From positions 744,001 to 808,000 of the forward strand of contig JAWKTN010000002.1 of NCBI GenBank assembly GCA_041399065.1: a DNA stretch of 64,000 nucleotides, written 5' to 3'. The notes beneath the pieces are model-generated. The model was not told the DNA's origin. It ran no database searches and saw only the letters and a program-made list of their open reading frames with translations. Both the position numbers and the translations under genes were made by a program. This document shows, piece by piece, positions 37,888-46,134 of this stretch. Source of the stretch: JAGQPD01 sp020426865 (GTDB lineage Bacteria > Planctomycetota > Planctomycetia > Pirellulales > Pirellulaceae). The first letter of the stretch is position 1, and the number at the start of each line of letters is the position of its first letter.

Positions 37888-38499
37888 ATGAATTTGCCAC
37901 TCTTGGTGGGTGCCGCGGTGGTTCTGGGCATTGTGGCCGCTGTGGGTATCTTTGCCAGCAAGATCTACAATCAGTTGGTAGCCATGAAGAACCGTTGCGA
38001 CAACGGCTTCTCACAGATTGACGTGCAACTGAAGCGACGGTACGACCTGATTCCAAATTTGGTCGAGTGCGTTAAGAGCTACATGGGACACGAGCGGGAA
38101 ACACTAGAAAAGGTCATCGCCGCCCGCAATCAGGCCTCGCAAGGACTGGCCAAAGCAGCTCAGGATCCGACCAACGCATCGGCGGTTTCGGCCCTGATGG
38201 GCGCCGAAGGAGCATTGACCGGGGCGTTAGGGAAACTTTCATTCGTCATGGAAAACTATCCGGAGTTGAAGGCCAACGAAACGGTTGCCGGACTGATGGA
38301 AGAATTGACGTCGACGGAGAATCGCGTGTCGTTCGCTCGGCAAGCGTACAATGACTGGGTAACGTCCTTCAATACCTACCGGCAAAGTTTTCCGACCATC
38401 ATGTTCGCCCCCACCTTCGGCTTCCATGAAGACCGACCGCTGTTGGAAATCCCCAATGTGGAAGAGATTCAAGAAGCTCCGCAAGTTGTCTTGACCTAA
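37888..38499 (+). CDS. lemA: LemA family protein
   Basis: A 203-residue protein with one N-terminal membrane helix (LLVGAAVVLGIVAAVGIFAS) followed by the LemA domain: IYNQLVAMKNRCDNGFSQID, VQLKRRYDLIPNLVECVKSY (family signature), and YPELKANETVAGLMEELTST. The rest is coiled-coil helices. ATG 37888 is chosen because it opens with the membrane helix. LemA often pairs with an M48 peptidase, as here (17 bases to the next gene). The role of the pair is unknown. Confidence 0.93.
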   Translation: MNLPLLVGAAVVLGIVAAVGIFASKIYNQLVAMKNRCDNGFSQIDVQLKRRYDLIPNLVECVKSYMGHERETLEKVIAARNQASQGLAKAAQDPTNASAVSALMGAEGALTGALGKLSFVMENYPELKANETVAGLMEELTSTENRVSFARQAYNDWVTSFNTYRQSFPTIMFAPTFGFHEDRPLLEIPNVEEIQEAPQVVLT

Positions 38500-38516
38500 G
38501 AAGGGGCGATCGGAAG

Positions 38517-40481
38517 ATGCGGGACTTTTATCGGCACCAAGAGCATGCGCTCGTACAGACCGCGCGTCTGGTCACCATACTTGGCGTGGCCCTGGGAGGC
38601 ACCGTCCTCCTATCGGCCGTGGGCATCGGTTACATTGTGGTGGTGTTCAATGTCATCGAGCAGGTACCGGTCGATCTTTGGACGGCGTTTATAGAAACGT
38701 TTGCGGTGTCGGTCCCGGTCATTTCCGTCGTGATCGCGGTGGGTAGCTTTATCAAAATCTACCAACTGCGTGGCGGTGGTTCCGTTGTGGCCGAGCAGCT
38801 TGGTGGAACACTCATCTCCGATGGCCATGCAGACGCCAGCCACCGCAAGGTACTGAACATTGTCGAAGAGATCGCAATTGCCTCAGGGGTTCTCGTACCG
38901 CCGGTGTATGTGATGGAAGGGGAACCGGGGATCAACGCCTTCGCCGCTGGCTATTCGCATCACGATGCCGTGATCGCCGTGACGCGTGGTTGCATTGATC
39001 GTCTTTCACGAGAGCAACTGCAGGGAGTGATTGCTCACGAGTTCAGCCACATATTCAACGGCGATATGCGGCTGAACATTCGAGCCATTGGTGTGTTGCA
39101 CGGAATCCTGACGCTGACCCTGTTGGCCGAATGGTTCATCCACGAAGGACTGAAGATCATGGCCACTGGTGGACGGGGCCGACGCGATGGGACGTTTGTT
39201 GGCGTGGCGTTTGTCATCTGCGGGGCGATCATCTGGCCGATCGGCACGGTGGGACTCGTCTTGTCGCTGGTGATCAAGTCGGCCATTAATCGACAGCGCG
39301 AATACCTGGCGGATGCGTCGGCGGTGGAGTTCACGCGAAATCCCGCCGGGTTGGCGGGGGCCTTGAAGGTTATCGGCGGCTACGCCGTTGGGGGGCGAGT
39401 GCGGAACCCGTCGGCGGTCGAAGCGAGCCACTTGTTCTTCACGGATGGCTGCCGGGGATTCAGCCGTTTGTTTCATTCCCACCCACCACTCGAAGACCGC
39501 ATCAAACGGATCGAACCCGATTGGGACGGTGTCCACCTGTTCGAAGAAGAACGCGATATCGCCCCCTATGGCGGTGCCTTCCAAGGTACCATGAATCTGA
39601 TAGGAGGCAGTAGTCGACCACGGGCTCAGCAAGTCGATCGCACGACTCTGTCCGCGGAACGCGATGAAGAAATCGAAGAGGCGTGTGCTTGGAGCGTTCA
39701 CAATGAAGAGATGCTGTCGACGATCCCCCCTGCCTTGCTGGAGTTGACCCAGGACAAAATAGGAGCGCGCGTAACACTGCTCACGACGTGGCTCGCCAAT
39801 TCGCGGGACGCGAATCGGGCGAAACAGCTTTCGTTGATACCTGAAGCGCTACGACCGGCTGTCGAAGCGTTTCTCGAATTGGTCGCGACGCTGGAAGATT
39901 TTCAACAGATCTTGCTCTTCGATACAGCCTTGGGGGCACTCGATAGACAGTCTGGTGCCGAACTCGAAGGTTTTCTTCGGGACGTCGACCACCTCCTGAA
40001 ACGTTCGCAAATCGATGGCCTTTTTCAATGGGCCTGGTTCCGACTGGTCACTCAATATCTCGGTGACCGGCTGGGCGTTGAGCGCGCGAAACCTCGATAT
40101 GGAACGTTGGAACCAGTGAGCGAGCACGTGGAAGCGTTGTTGTCGTTTCTCGTTCATGCGGGCCAACCCGACGGCGGCTTGGGGGAGTACACGTTCCGTC
40201 GAGCGTGTTCGCAGTTGCGATCGCAACAGGAATTTCATTTCCTCCGCTGCGATATGAGCAATGTTCTTGGCCTGCTAGAGATCATCGACGTAGCGCTCGA
40301 CCATTGTTCCAAACTGGCAGCCCGCCCTCGTCGCGACATACTTTTGGCATCTGGTGCCTGCATCACGGCCGATCGAGACATCTCCTGGAACGAAGCCCTA
40401 CTCATCCGCGTGATCTGTTCGGCCTTGAACTATCCCCTGCCGACGTTGCTGCCCGGACAACCGGTAACGCCCGGCGCGTAG
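38517..40481 (+). CDS. M48 family membrane metallopeptidase (HtpX-like) with long C-terminal extension
   Basis: A 654-residue protein. Two N-terminal helices (about residues 20-50 and 60-85) precede the catalytic HEFSH (HExxH) near residue 174; the third ligand is the Glu of REYLADASAVEF near residue 262. Two more helices lie between (ILTLTLLAEWFI, GAIIWPIGTVGLVLSLVI). Up to about residue 340 it matches HtpX-like peptidases; the remaining ~310 residues are an extra helical domain of unknown role. It is coupled to lemA. The family degrades damaged membrane proteins. Confidence 0.92.
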   Translation: MRDFYRHQEHALVQTARLVTILGVALGGTVLLSAVGIGYIVVVFNVIEQVPVDLWTAFIETFAVSVPVISVVIAVGSFIKIYQLRGGGSVVAEQLGGTLISDGHADASHRKVLNIVEEIAIASGVLVPPVYVMEGEPGINAFAAGYSHHDAVIAVTRGCIDRLSREQLQGVIAHEFSHIFNGDMRLNIRAIGVLHGILTLTLLAEWFIHEGLKIMATGGRGRRDGTFVGVAFVICGAIIWPIGTVGLVLSLVIKSAINRQREYLADASAVEFTRNPAGLAGALKVIGGYAVGGRVRNPSAVEASHLFFTDGCRGFSRLFHSHPPLEDRIKRIEPDWDGVHLFEEERDIAPYGGAFQGTMNLIGGSSRPRAQQVDRTTLSAERDEEIEEACAWSVHNEEMLSTIPPALLELTQDKIGARVTLLTTWLANSRDANRAKQLSLIPEALRPAVEAFLELVATLEDFQQILLFDTALGALDRQSGAELEGFLRDVDHLLKRSQIDGLFQWAWFRLVTQYLGDRLGVERAKPRYGTLEPVSEHVEALLSFLVHAGQPDGGLGEYTFRRACSQLRSQQEFHFLRCDMSNVLGLLEIIDVALDHCSKLAARPRRDILLASGACITADRDISWNEALLIRVICSALNYPLPTLLPGQPVTPGA

Positions 40482-40482
40482 G

Positions 40483-41076
40483 TCATTGGACGCCGAGCCA
40501 GGCGATGACATTTGGGCGGGTCATGAAATACCACAACAGGACGGGGTAGATCAACCCAACCAGTCCGCCAATGGCCCCAGCAATCGTTCCGACGACAACC
40601 GGCGAACCGGCCCCAAATTCATTGACGGCCGGCAGGATGAACATGACTAGGTTGACAACGCCTCCGACAATTCCCGACACGATGGAGTAGATGGCATAGC
40701 CGATCGAAAGCGTCCGGCCGCTACGCTTGCCTCTTAGCAGATTGATTCCCGCAACAATACCGACGACCAGGAACACAAAACCGATTGTCATCATGCCAAT
40801 CATGAAAGCTCGGTATCCGGGGTTGTTCGCCAGGGCGTCCATCGCCGGATTGGGCTGCCCCGTCTCCAAAACCTTAGGATCAACAAACAACACAACGGTA
40901 CTGAACATCAGGCCGCACAATCCGAGTAGCCCGAAGACGATGTTGAGCACACCAAACACGACCGTCGAAACCGGCCGCTCTCGTGGAACGTTGGCACTGG
41001 AACGGGCTCCCGCACCAGGTTCTACCGGTGCTTCGTAGGGATTGGGGCTCGTCGGTTCTAGCAATGGATCGTTCAC
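40483..41076 (-). CDS. Small four-helix membrane protein
   Basis: A 197-residue protein with a Pro-rich N-terminus (NPYEAPVEPGAG, common in planctomycete membrane proteins) and four membrane helices (VFGVLNIVFGLLGLCGLMFS; GMMTIGFVFLVVGIVAGINL; AIYSIVSGIVGGVVNLVMFI; GTIAGAIGGLVGLIYPVLLW). No family with known function was recognised. It is convergent with the M48 gene, with one base between stops. Confidence 0.7.
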   Translation of the reverse strand: MNDPLLEPTSPNPYEAPVEPGAGARSSANVPRERPVSTVVFGVLNIVFGLLGLCGLMFSTVVLFVDPKVLETGQPNPAMDALANNPGYRAFMIGMMTIGFVFLVVGIVAGINLLRGKRSGRTLSIGYAIYSIVSGIVGGVVNLVMFILPAVNEFGAGSPVVVGTIAGAIGGLVGLIYPVLLWYFMTRPNVIAWLGVQ

Positions 41077-41696
41077 GATTTGGTTACCTTAACACGAGTA
41101 CGGCGGACTCCGAATGGCCGGCAACCGCGAATGGATAATTCCCGCCAAGACGCCAGCAACGTCGAACGACTGTTGCAGCTCGACCTCTCCGAGTCAAGCC
41201 GATTCGGTACCGCAGGCATATCAAGTCTCGCTTGTTAAGTCAGTTCGCACAAGAGTCTTTGATTGGCCTTCGCGGTCGAGTTGTAAAGCCGAGGCTCTGC
41301 GGAGCGGGAACAGATAGCTCCAGCCGTGTCCTGGGCACGTCGCTCGGCCCGACGATGGCCAACTCGGGCAAGGAGGCCAAGGCCGTTGGACACGGCGGAG
41401 CGATCACGGTTGCATTGATTTGACACTGATAATTGTGATAACTGTAGGCCCTCCCCATGCGCCAACTTCCGGTTGGGCTCGCAAGGCCCCGGTTCCTACG
41501 CCCCAGTCAGCAACAGGGCAACGGCGGGAAATGCTAGCACTTGTTGCTTCTAGCGTGAAACGGGCGAACCCGGTGCGATACTGGCAGGGGAATTCGCCAG
41601 CGGCTTCGCATACGGTGGTTGCGTACATGCATGTATATGTATATTGTATCTGTACGCTTATAACCTGTTCCCGCTCGTTTCTAGGAGGGTGACACA
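41077..41696. other. Intergenic stretch ahead of the RAYT transposase
   Basis: 620 bases without a recognised gene. It holds a 12-base palindrome TACATGCATGTA (41624-41635), a short inverted pair CTGGC/GCCAG (41581-41600), and a strong ribosome binding site AGGAGG just before 41697. RAYT genes usually sit near short palindromic repeats, so some of these may be its targets. Confidence 0.4.
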
Positions 41697-42772
41697 ATGG
41701 CACGGCTTCGTTCGCGTGTGTTTGATCCGGCAGTCAAGGGAGTCTATCACTTGTACAACCGCTGTGTGCGAGGGTTGTTCATGTTGGGGGAGACGGAGCA
41801 AGAAGGGGAAGTCGTCAAGTTTCGACGCGGTTGGATGACCGAGTTGATGCAGCAGATGGTGGCGATCGTACTGATCGACATCGCCTTTTTTGCGACGATG
41901 GATAACCACGTGCATGTGATTGGGAGGAATCGACCGGGGTTGGGGGACACTTGACCGATCGGGAGGTGGCGCGTCGGTGGTTGATCTTGATGCGGATGCG
42001 ACGGAATGGGACATGGTTGGTGAAGCCGCCGACCGAGGAGCAGATCAATCGGGAGCTGAGTAAGAAACCGCAGCATGGGACCCGCAAGCCGGGTGCAGGT
42101 AAGAAACGGAAACGGCACCATAATCGTGCGAGTGAATTGCGGGAGCGACTGGCGGACGTTTCCTGGTTCATGGGTGCATTTCAGGAATGCATCTCGCGGA
42201 AGATCAACCGCGACGATGAGAACTACGGGACCTGCTGGTCGGGCCCGTTCAAGTTGGACGAGCTGGCCGATGATGCGGCGATCTTGACGTGTGGCGTGTA
42301 TATTGACTTGAATTGGATTGCAGCGCAGATGGCGGAGACGCCGGAGGAATCGACCGACACTTCGATCGGTCATCGAATTGCGATGTTACGGCAGGACGGG
42401 GAGGCAGAGGATTCGGCGGGCGAATTAGTGGTTGAGATTGATGGTTGGCTATGTCCATTGGAGTTGCATGAGGATCGCGACGTCAATGACGAGCGTCACT
42501 TCACATCACAAACGGGGAAGCGTGCCTCGGACATGGGGATACTGCCGATGACGTTGATGCACTACATCAAGTTATTGGACTGGCTTGGCCGCCTGATGCG
42601 GACGGGGAAGCGGGGGCGGATCCCCAAGGGATTGCCACCGATTCTAGAGCGGTTGGGTTTTGACACGGACGGATTTGTGGCGAGCGTCCGGGGGATGGCC
42701 GAGTTGTTGGGCAAGAAGTTGGGCGGATCGGCAACGGTGGCGGAACCGTCGGTCAGCGCCTCAGGCCAATAG
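41697..42772 (+). pseudogene. RAYT-type (REP-associated tyrosine) transposase, -1 frameshift
   Basis: Two overlapping frames together make one planctomycete RAYT-like protein. The first (41697-41954) has FDPAVKGVYHLYNRCVRGLF and the HUH histidines FFATMDNHVHVIGRNRPG, then stops after GLGDT. The second, in the -1 frame, carries on TDREVARRWLILMRMRRNGT, then WFMGAFQECISRKINRDDEN, WSGPFKLDELADD and CGVYIDLNWIAAQMAETPE. The switch falls on a G5 run (41942-41946); joining there gives the length expected from related proteins. It may be a disabled copy or made by programmed frameshifting. The ribosome binding site AGGAGG is strong. These enzymes cut single strands at REP-type hairpins. Confidence 0.75.
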
Positions 42773-43155
42773 GGCTATCGAGGGGGGCGGATCCTGTCGT
42801 CCTCACGCTGGTAATTCTTTTTTTCTATCGCGGATTGGGATCGGCAATCGTCGACGGCGCTAGCGGTCTGGTCCGGACGCGCCATTCTGCACCATTTACG
42901 TGTCAGCATCGCATCATTTGCGTCTTCGCGCGGTACTTCTCGCCGAACAAAGCCCACCGCCAGCATTGCGGAGCACGTAATCGCTTCCTCCCAACCACCC
43001 CAGTCCACGCAGCCCACCCTCCAATCTGCCTCCAAATTGTAGACCCTCCATTTACCTGGACCCTTGTGCCAAGCGATAAACCTTGGGGGCGCAGCCCCAC
43101 GACTGCGTAAAACTCACCCACGTGCCTCCAAATTGTAGACCCTCCATTTACCTGT
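42773..43155. other. Junction stretch between RAYT and the truncated relaxase
   Basis: 383 bases without a recognised gene. It contains two copies of a 31-base repeat (next entry), a small hairpin GGGGC-GCA-GCCCC (43085-43098 area) between them, and CTATCGCGGATT at 42825-42836, found again at 45659-45670. Confidence 0.5.
43028..43154. repeat. Two 31-bp perfect direct repeats, 96-bp period
   Basis: The 31-base unit (starts GCCTCCAAATTG, ends CTCCATTTACCTG) occurs at 43028-43058 and 43124-43154 without mismatch. The period of 96 is a multiple of three, and on the minus strand both copies read VNGGSTIWR in one open frame. The second copy ends two bases before the first codon of the truncated relaxase frame. 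Confidence 0.9.
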
Positions 43156-45648
43156 TTGTTGCGGAATGAGCCTCCAAAGGGAAGCGGCCACATCACCGGC
43201 AATCAGAAACACGATCGTCGGGCAGTCTATGACTTCACCTTCTCCGTACCGAAATCCGTCAGCCTATTGAGTATGATCGCCGGTGACGAACGAATTGAGA
43301 CCGTCTTTCGAGAGTCGGTACTTGCGACCATGAAGCATATTGAGGAAGATGCCAAGGTAAGAGTGCGGGTGAAAAGAGAAAACGGCGACCGCGTTAGCGG
43401 CAATCTCGTCTATGCCGACTTCCTACATCATTACGCGAGACCGGTTGGCGGCCTGGTCGACCCGCAGCTGCATTTGCACGTCGCCGTGCTCAATATGAGC
43501 TTTGATGCGGTGGAAAACAAATGGAAGGCATTACAAGCTGGCGGCTTGAAAGCCGATGCTCCATATTATCAGGCGGTTTTTCGGCAGGAGTTGGCTGCCC
43601 GTTTGCAAGCACTTGGTTACGAACTCAACGTCTCCAAGGGTGACTTTGAGGTCGTGGGAGTGCCCTGCCAGGCAGTCTCAGAATTTAGCAAACGCACCGA
43701 GGTTATCAAAGCGAGAGCCGCCGAGCTTGGAATCAAGAGTGAAACGAGTAGGGCGAAGCTCGGGGCCACCACACGCGAATCCAAACCTGCCAAGTTTGAC
43801 AGGAACGAGTTGTGGCACCAATGGCGAAATCGCTTGAGCGATCGAAATTATGCCGCGATCGATGAGACACACCGCAGCAGTTTTCGACGGCGAGTAACGA
43901 TGCCGCCCGAAAACGACAAATACGTCGACCTCGCCATGTCGCATCTGACCGAACGCAAGAGTGTTGTGACCGAACGAAGTGTCGTGCGAGACGCGTTGAG
44001 TAGGGGGCTTGGACGAGTATCGCTCGTCGGCATCCGCCAGGAAATGAAACGCCGCATCGACCGAGGAGAATATCTGACCCAAACCCAAGGCGGGGTCACT
44101 TACGTGACGACACGCGATATCATGCTCGAGGAAACGGAGTTGGTCAAACGCTGGAAAGGTGGTAGAGGCAAACGCCATCGCATCGGACGAAAGGCATTCA
44201 AACCGACTGACGAGAAGCTGAGTAGGGCACAGGCCAACGTTGTCAGACATATCCTTGATTCCTACGATGAGATCATTTCGGTGAGAGGAGTAGCAGGCAC
44301 GGGAAAGACACGCACAATGGTAAGTGCGAAAGCGGCAATTGAAGGATCCGGGTTATCCGTCGTTGCCCTGGCACCGACTGGTGATGCCAGCCGCAACACG
44401 ATGCGGGCCGAGGGCATGCTTGATGCCGACACGATTCACACCTTTCTTCACAATGGCAGCCTCCAAAAGAAGGCACGTGGAGGCGTGATCTTCGTCGATG
44501 AGGCGTCACTAGCGGGAGCCCGCGAAATGCTTGCGCTCACCAAACGCGCCAACGAACTCGACGCTCGATTGGTACTATGGGGGGACCGCAGGCAACACAA
44601 AAGCGTTCCTCGTGGTGATACGCTTGCCTTGCTGGAGGACTTTGCTGGAATCAAAAGTGTGGAGCTATGCGAAATTCGCCGTCAGAAAGGAAAATACAAG
44701 AGGGCAGTCGAGCTCTTGTCGCAAGGGCAATCGGCACGTGCATTTGATATGCTTGACGAGATGGGATGGATCCGCGAGGCCGGGCACGAGCAGCTAGCCG
44801 CCGATTACGTCTCGCTCAAGAAGTCGGGGAAATCCGTCACGGTGATTGCCCCCACGCATGTTGAAGGCGACAGCGTCACAGAACATATCCGCCGTCGGCT
44901 CAAAGAAGCGGGTGAAATTGGACCGAGCCAGCAAATTAGTATTCTGCGTGACCTGCAGTTTACCGAAACCCAGAAAACAACTGAGCTGTCGCCCGGCCAT
45001 GTTGTCCAATTCAATCGGCACTCCGGCAAGTATCGCATTGGTCAGCGTGTCGAAGTTGATCACCGAAACCTTAGAGAATTGCGAGGCCGCGTTTCCGCCT
45101 TTACGGCTTACCAGACCGATACGATCGAATTAGCAGCGGGTGACAAAATCAGAGCAACGCGAGGAGGAAATACGACGGATCGTATGCATCGTCTTGAAAA
45201 CGGCAGTATCTACACGATTGAATGGATCAAAGACGACGGTCGAATTCGTCTGACCACCGGCGGCGAGATAGCCCGAGATTTTGGCCACATTTGCCATGGC
45301 TACGTCACGACATCGATCGCCGCACAAGGACGTACGTCAGATCACGTACTGGTTGCTCAGTCTGCGGACAGCTACGCCGCGAGCAACCAAAGGCAGCTTT
45401 ACGTAAGTATCTCGCGCGGACGACATCACGCAACAATCTATACCGACGACAAGGCGCACCTGCGAATTTGTGTCCAAAAAGCCGATCCTGCCCTTATGGT
45501 TCACAATATCAAGCCTAGCCCAGGTCATATCGTTGGAATTCGCCTTTCCAAGATCGCAAGACGACTCATGACGTGGAAATACTTGGCCGATCTGACAATG
45601 GCCCTTCAGACACGGGAAGGACGGCGAAATGCTGTGTTTTCGCGATAG
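43156..45648 (+). CDS. MobF/TrwC-type relaxase-helicase, N-terminally truncated
   Basis: An 830-residue frame. Early residues VYDFTFSVPKSVSLLSMIAG and DPQLHLHVAVLNM (the histidine metal motif) are the MobF relaxase; the helicase part has Walker A GVAGTGKTRTM near residue 380, GGVIFVDEASL, LVLWGDRRQHKSV, and the C-terminal YVTTSIAAQGRTSDHVL and LYVSISRGRH. MobF proteins normally begin some 70 residues earlier with the catalytic tyrosine(s); those are absent and the frame opens directly after a 31-base direct repeat. The protein is therefore probably unable to nick DNA, though the helicase may still work. The only start is TTG 43156, which has no good ribosome binding site. Confidence 0.85.
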   Translation: MLRNEPPKGSGHITGNQKHDRRAVYDFTFSVPKSVSLLSMIAGDERIETVFRESVLATMKHIEEDAKVRVRVKRENGDRVSGNLVYADFLHHYARPVGGLVDPQLHLHVAVLNMSFDAVENKWKALQAGGLKADAPYYQAVFRQELAARLQALGYELNVSKGDFEVVGVPCQAVSEFSKRTEVIKARAAELGIKSETSRAKLGATTRESKPAKFDRNELWHQWRNRLSDRNYAAIDETHRSSFRRRVTMPPENDKYVDLAMSHLTERKSVVTERSVVRDALSRGLGRVSLVGIRQEMKRRIDRGEYLTQTQGGVTYVTTRDIMLEETELVKRWKGGRGKRHRIGRKAFKPTDEKLSRAQANVVRHILDSYDEIISVRGVAGTGKTRTMVSAKAAIEGSGLSVVALAPTGDASRNTMRAEGMLDADTIHTFLHNGSLQKKARGGVIFVDEASLAGAREMLALTKRANELDARLVLWGDRRQHKSVPRGDTLALLEDFAGIKSVELCEIRRQKGKYKRAVELLSQGQSARAFDMLDEMGWIREAGHEQLAADYVSLKKSGKSVTVIAPTHVEGDSVTEHIRRRLKEAGEIGPSQQISILRDLQFTETQKTTELSPGHVVQFNRHSGKYRIGQRVEVDHRNLRELRGRVSAFTAYQTDTIELAAGDKIRATRGGNTTDRMHRLENGSIYTIEWIKDDGRIRLTTGGEIARDFGHICHGYVTTSIAAQGRTSDHVLVAQSADSYAASNQRQLYVSISRGRHHATIYTDDKAHLRICVQKADPALMVHNIKPSPGHIVGIRLSKIARRLMTWKYLADLTMALQTREGRRNAVFSR

Positions 45649-45666
45649 AACGGTCGAACTATCGCG
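45641..45666. terminator. Hairpin at the relaxase stop codon
   Basis: CGCGATAG (45641-45648, including the stop codon) pairs with CTATCGCG (45659-45666) around a ten-base loop. No run of T follows, so it is only a possible terminator. Confidence 0.4.
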
Positions 45667-46134
45667 GATTAAGACGTGCCAATGCACTCCCCAATCGATG
45701 TCAGGCACCGAGCGGCCCGGTAGTCTTCATTAAGGCTTTCCCTCAAAACTGACGCTATTCGTCGGATTTCCATAATCGTTCACGGACACCAGCAACATCG
45801 GACCCCGGATCAACCACTGGAAGAATCGGATTAGGGAAGGGGGGAGGTCGCATCAACGACAGTCCGACTTGGTCGACGATGCAAGAATCGGACGATGCCT
45901 GAACGCCTTGCGATCGCTTTAAGACACGGCCGTCAGTTTCTCGCTCAACAATCATCGCTCGCTTTCGGCTCTTGCGCAACCGGCAAAAGCTTCCTATCCT
46001 CAGTGTTTTACTGACAATTCTTCGCGTGATCCCTCATCACGTTGCTTGCAAAACGACAGCGCGTACAAATGATTATGATCTGTCAGCCATCGTATTCGCC
46101 TTTCCGTCACCGGTGAGAAATTGGAGGATGTTGA
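45649..46134. other. Intergenic stretch
   Basis: 486 bases after the relaxase. Apart from the hairpin at its left edge and the ribosome binding site GGAGG at its right edge, no gene or repeat was recognised; short minus-strand frames (45755-45979, 46000-46326) have no family resemblance. Confidence 0.45.

Noticed and set aside
41324..41395. Inverted pair CCGTGTCC / GGACACGG
   Set aside because: The arms are eight bases with about 56 bases between them; too weak to call a structure.
42903..43202. Minus-strand 99-codon frame with VNGGSTIWR twice
   Set aside because: It is best explained as translation of the 31-base direct repeat; no start signal or family supports a gene.
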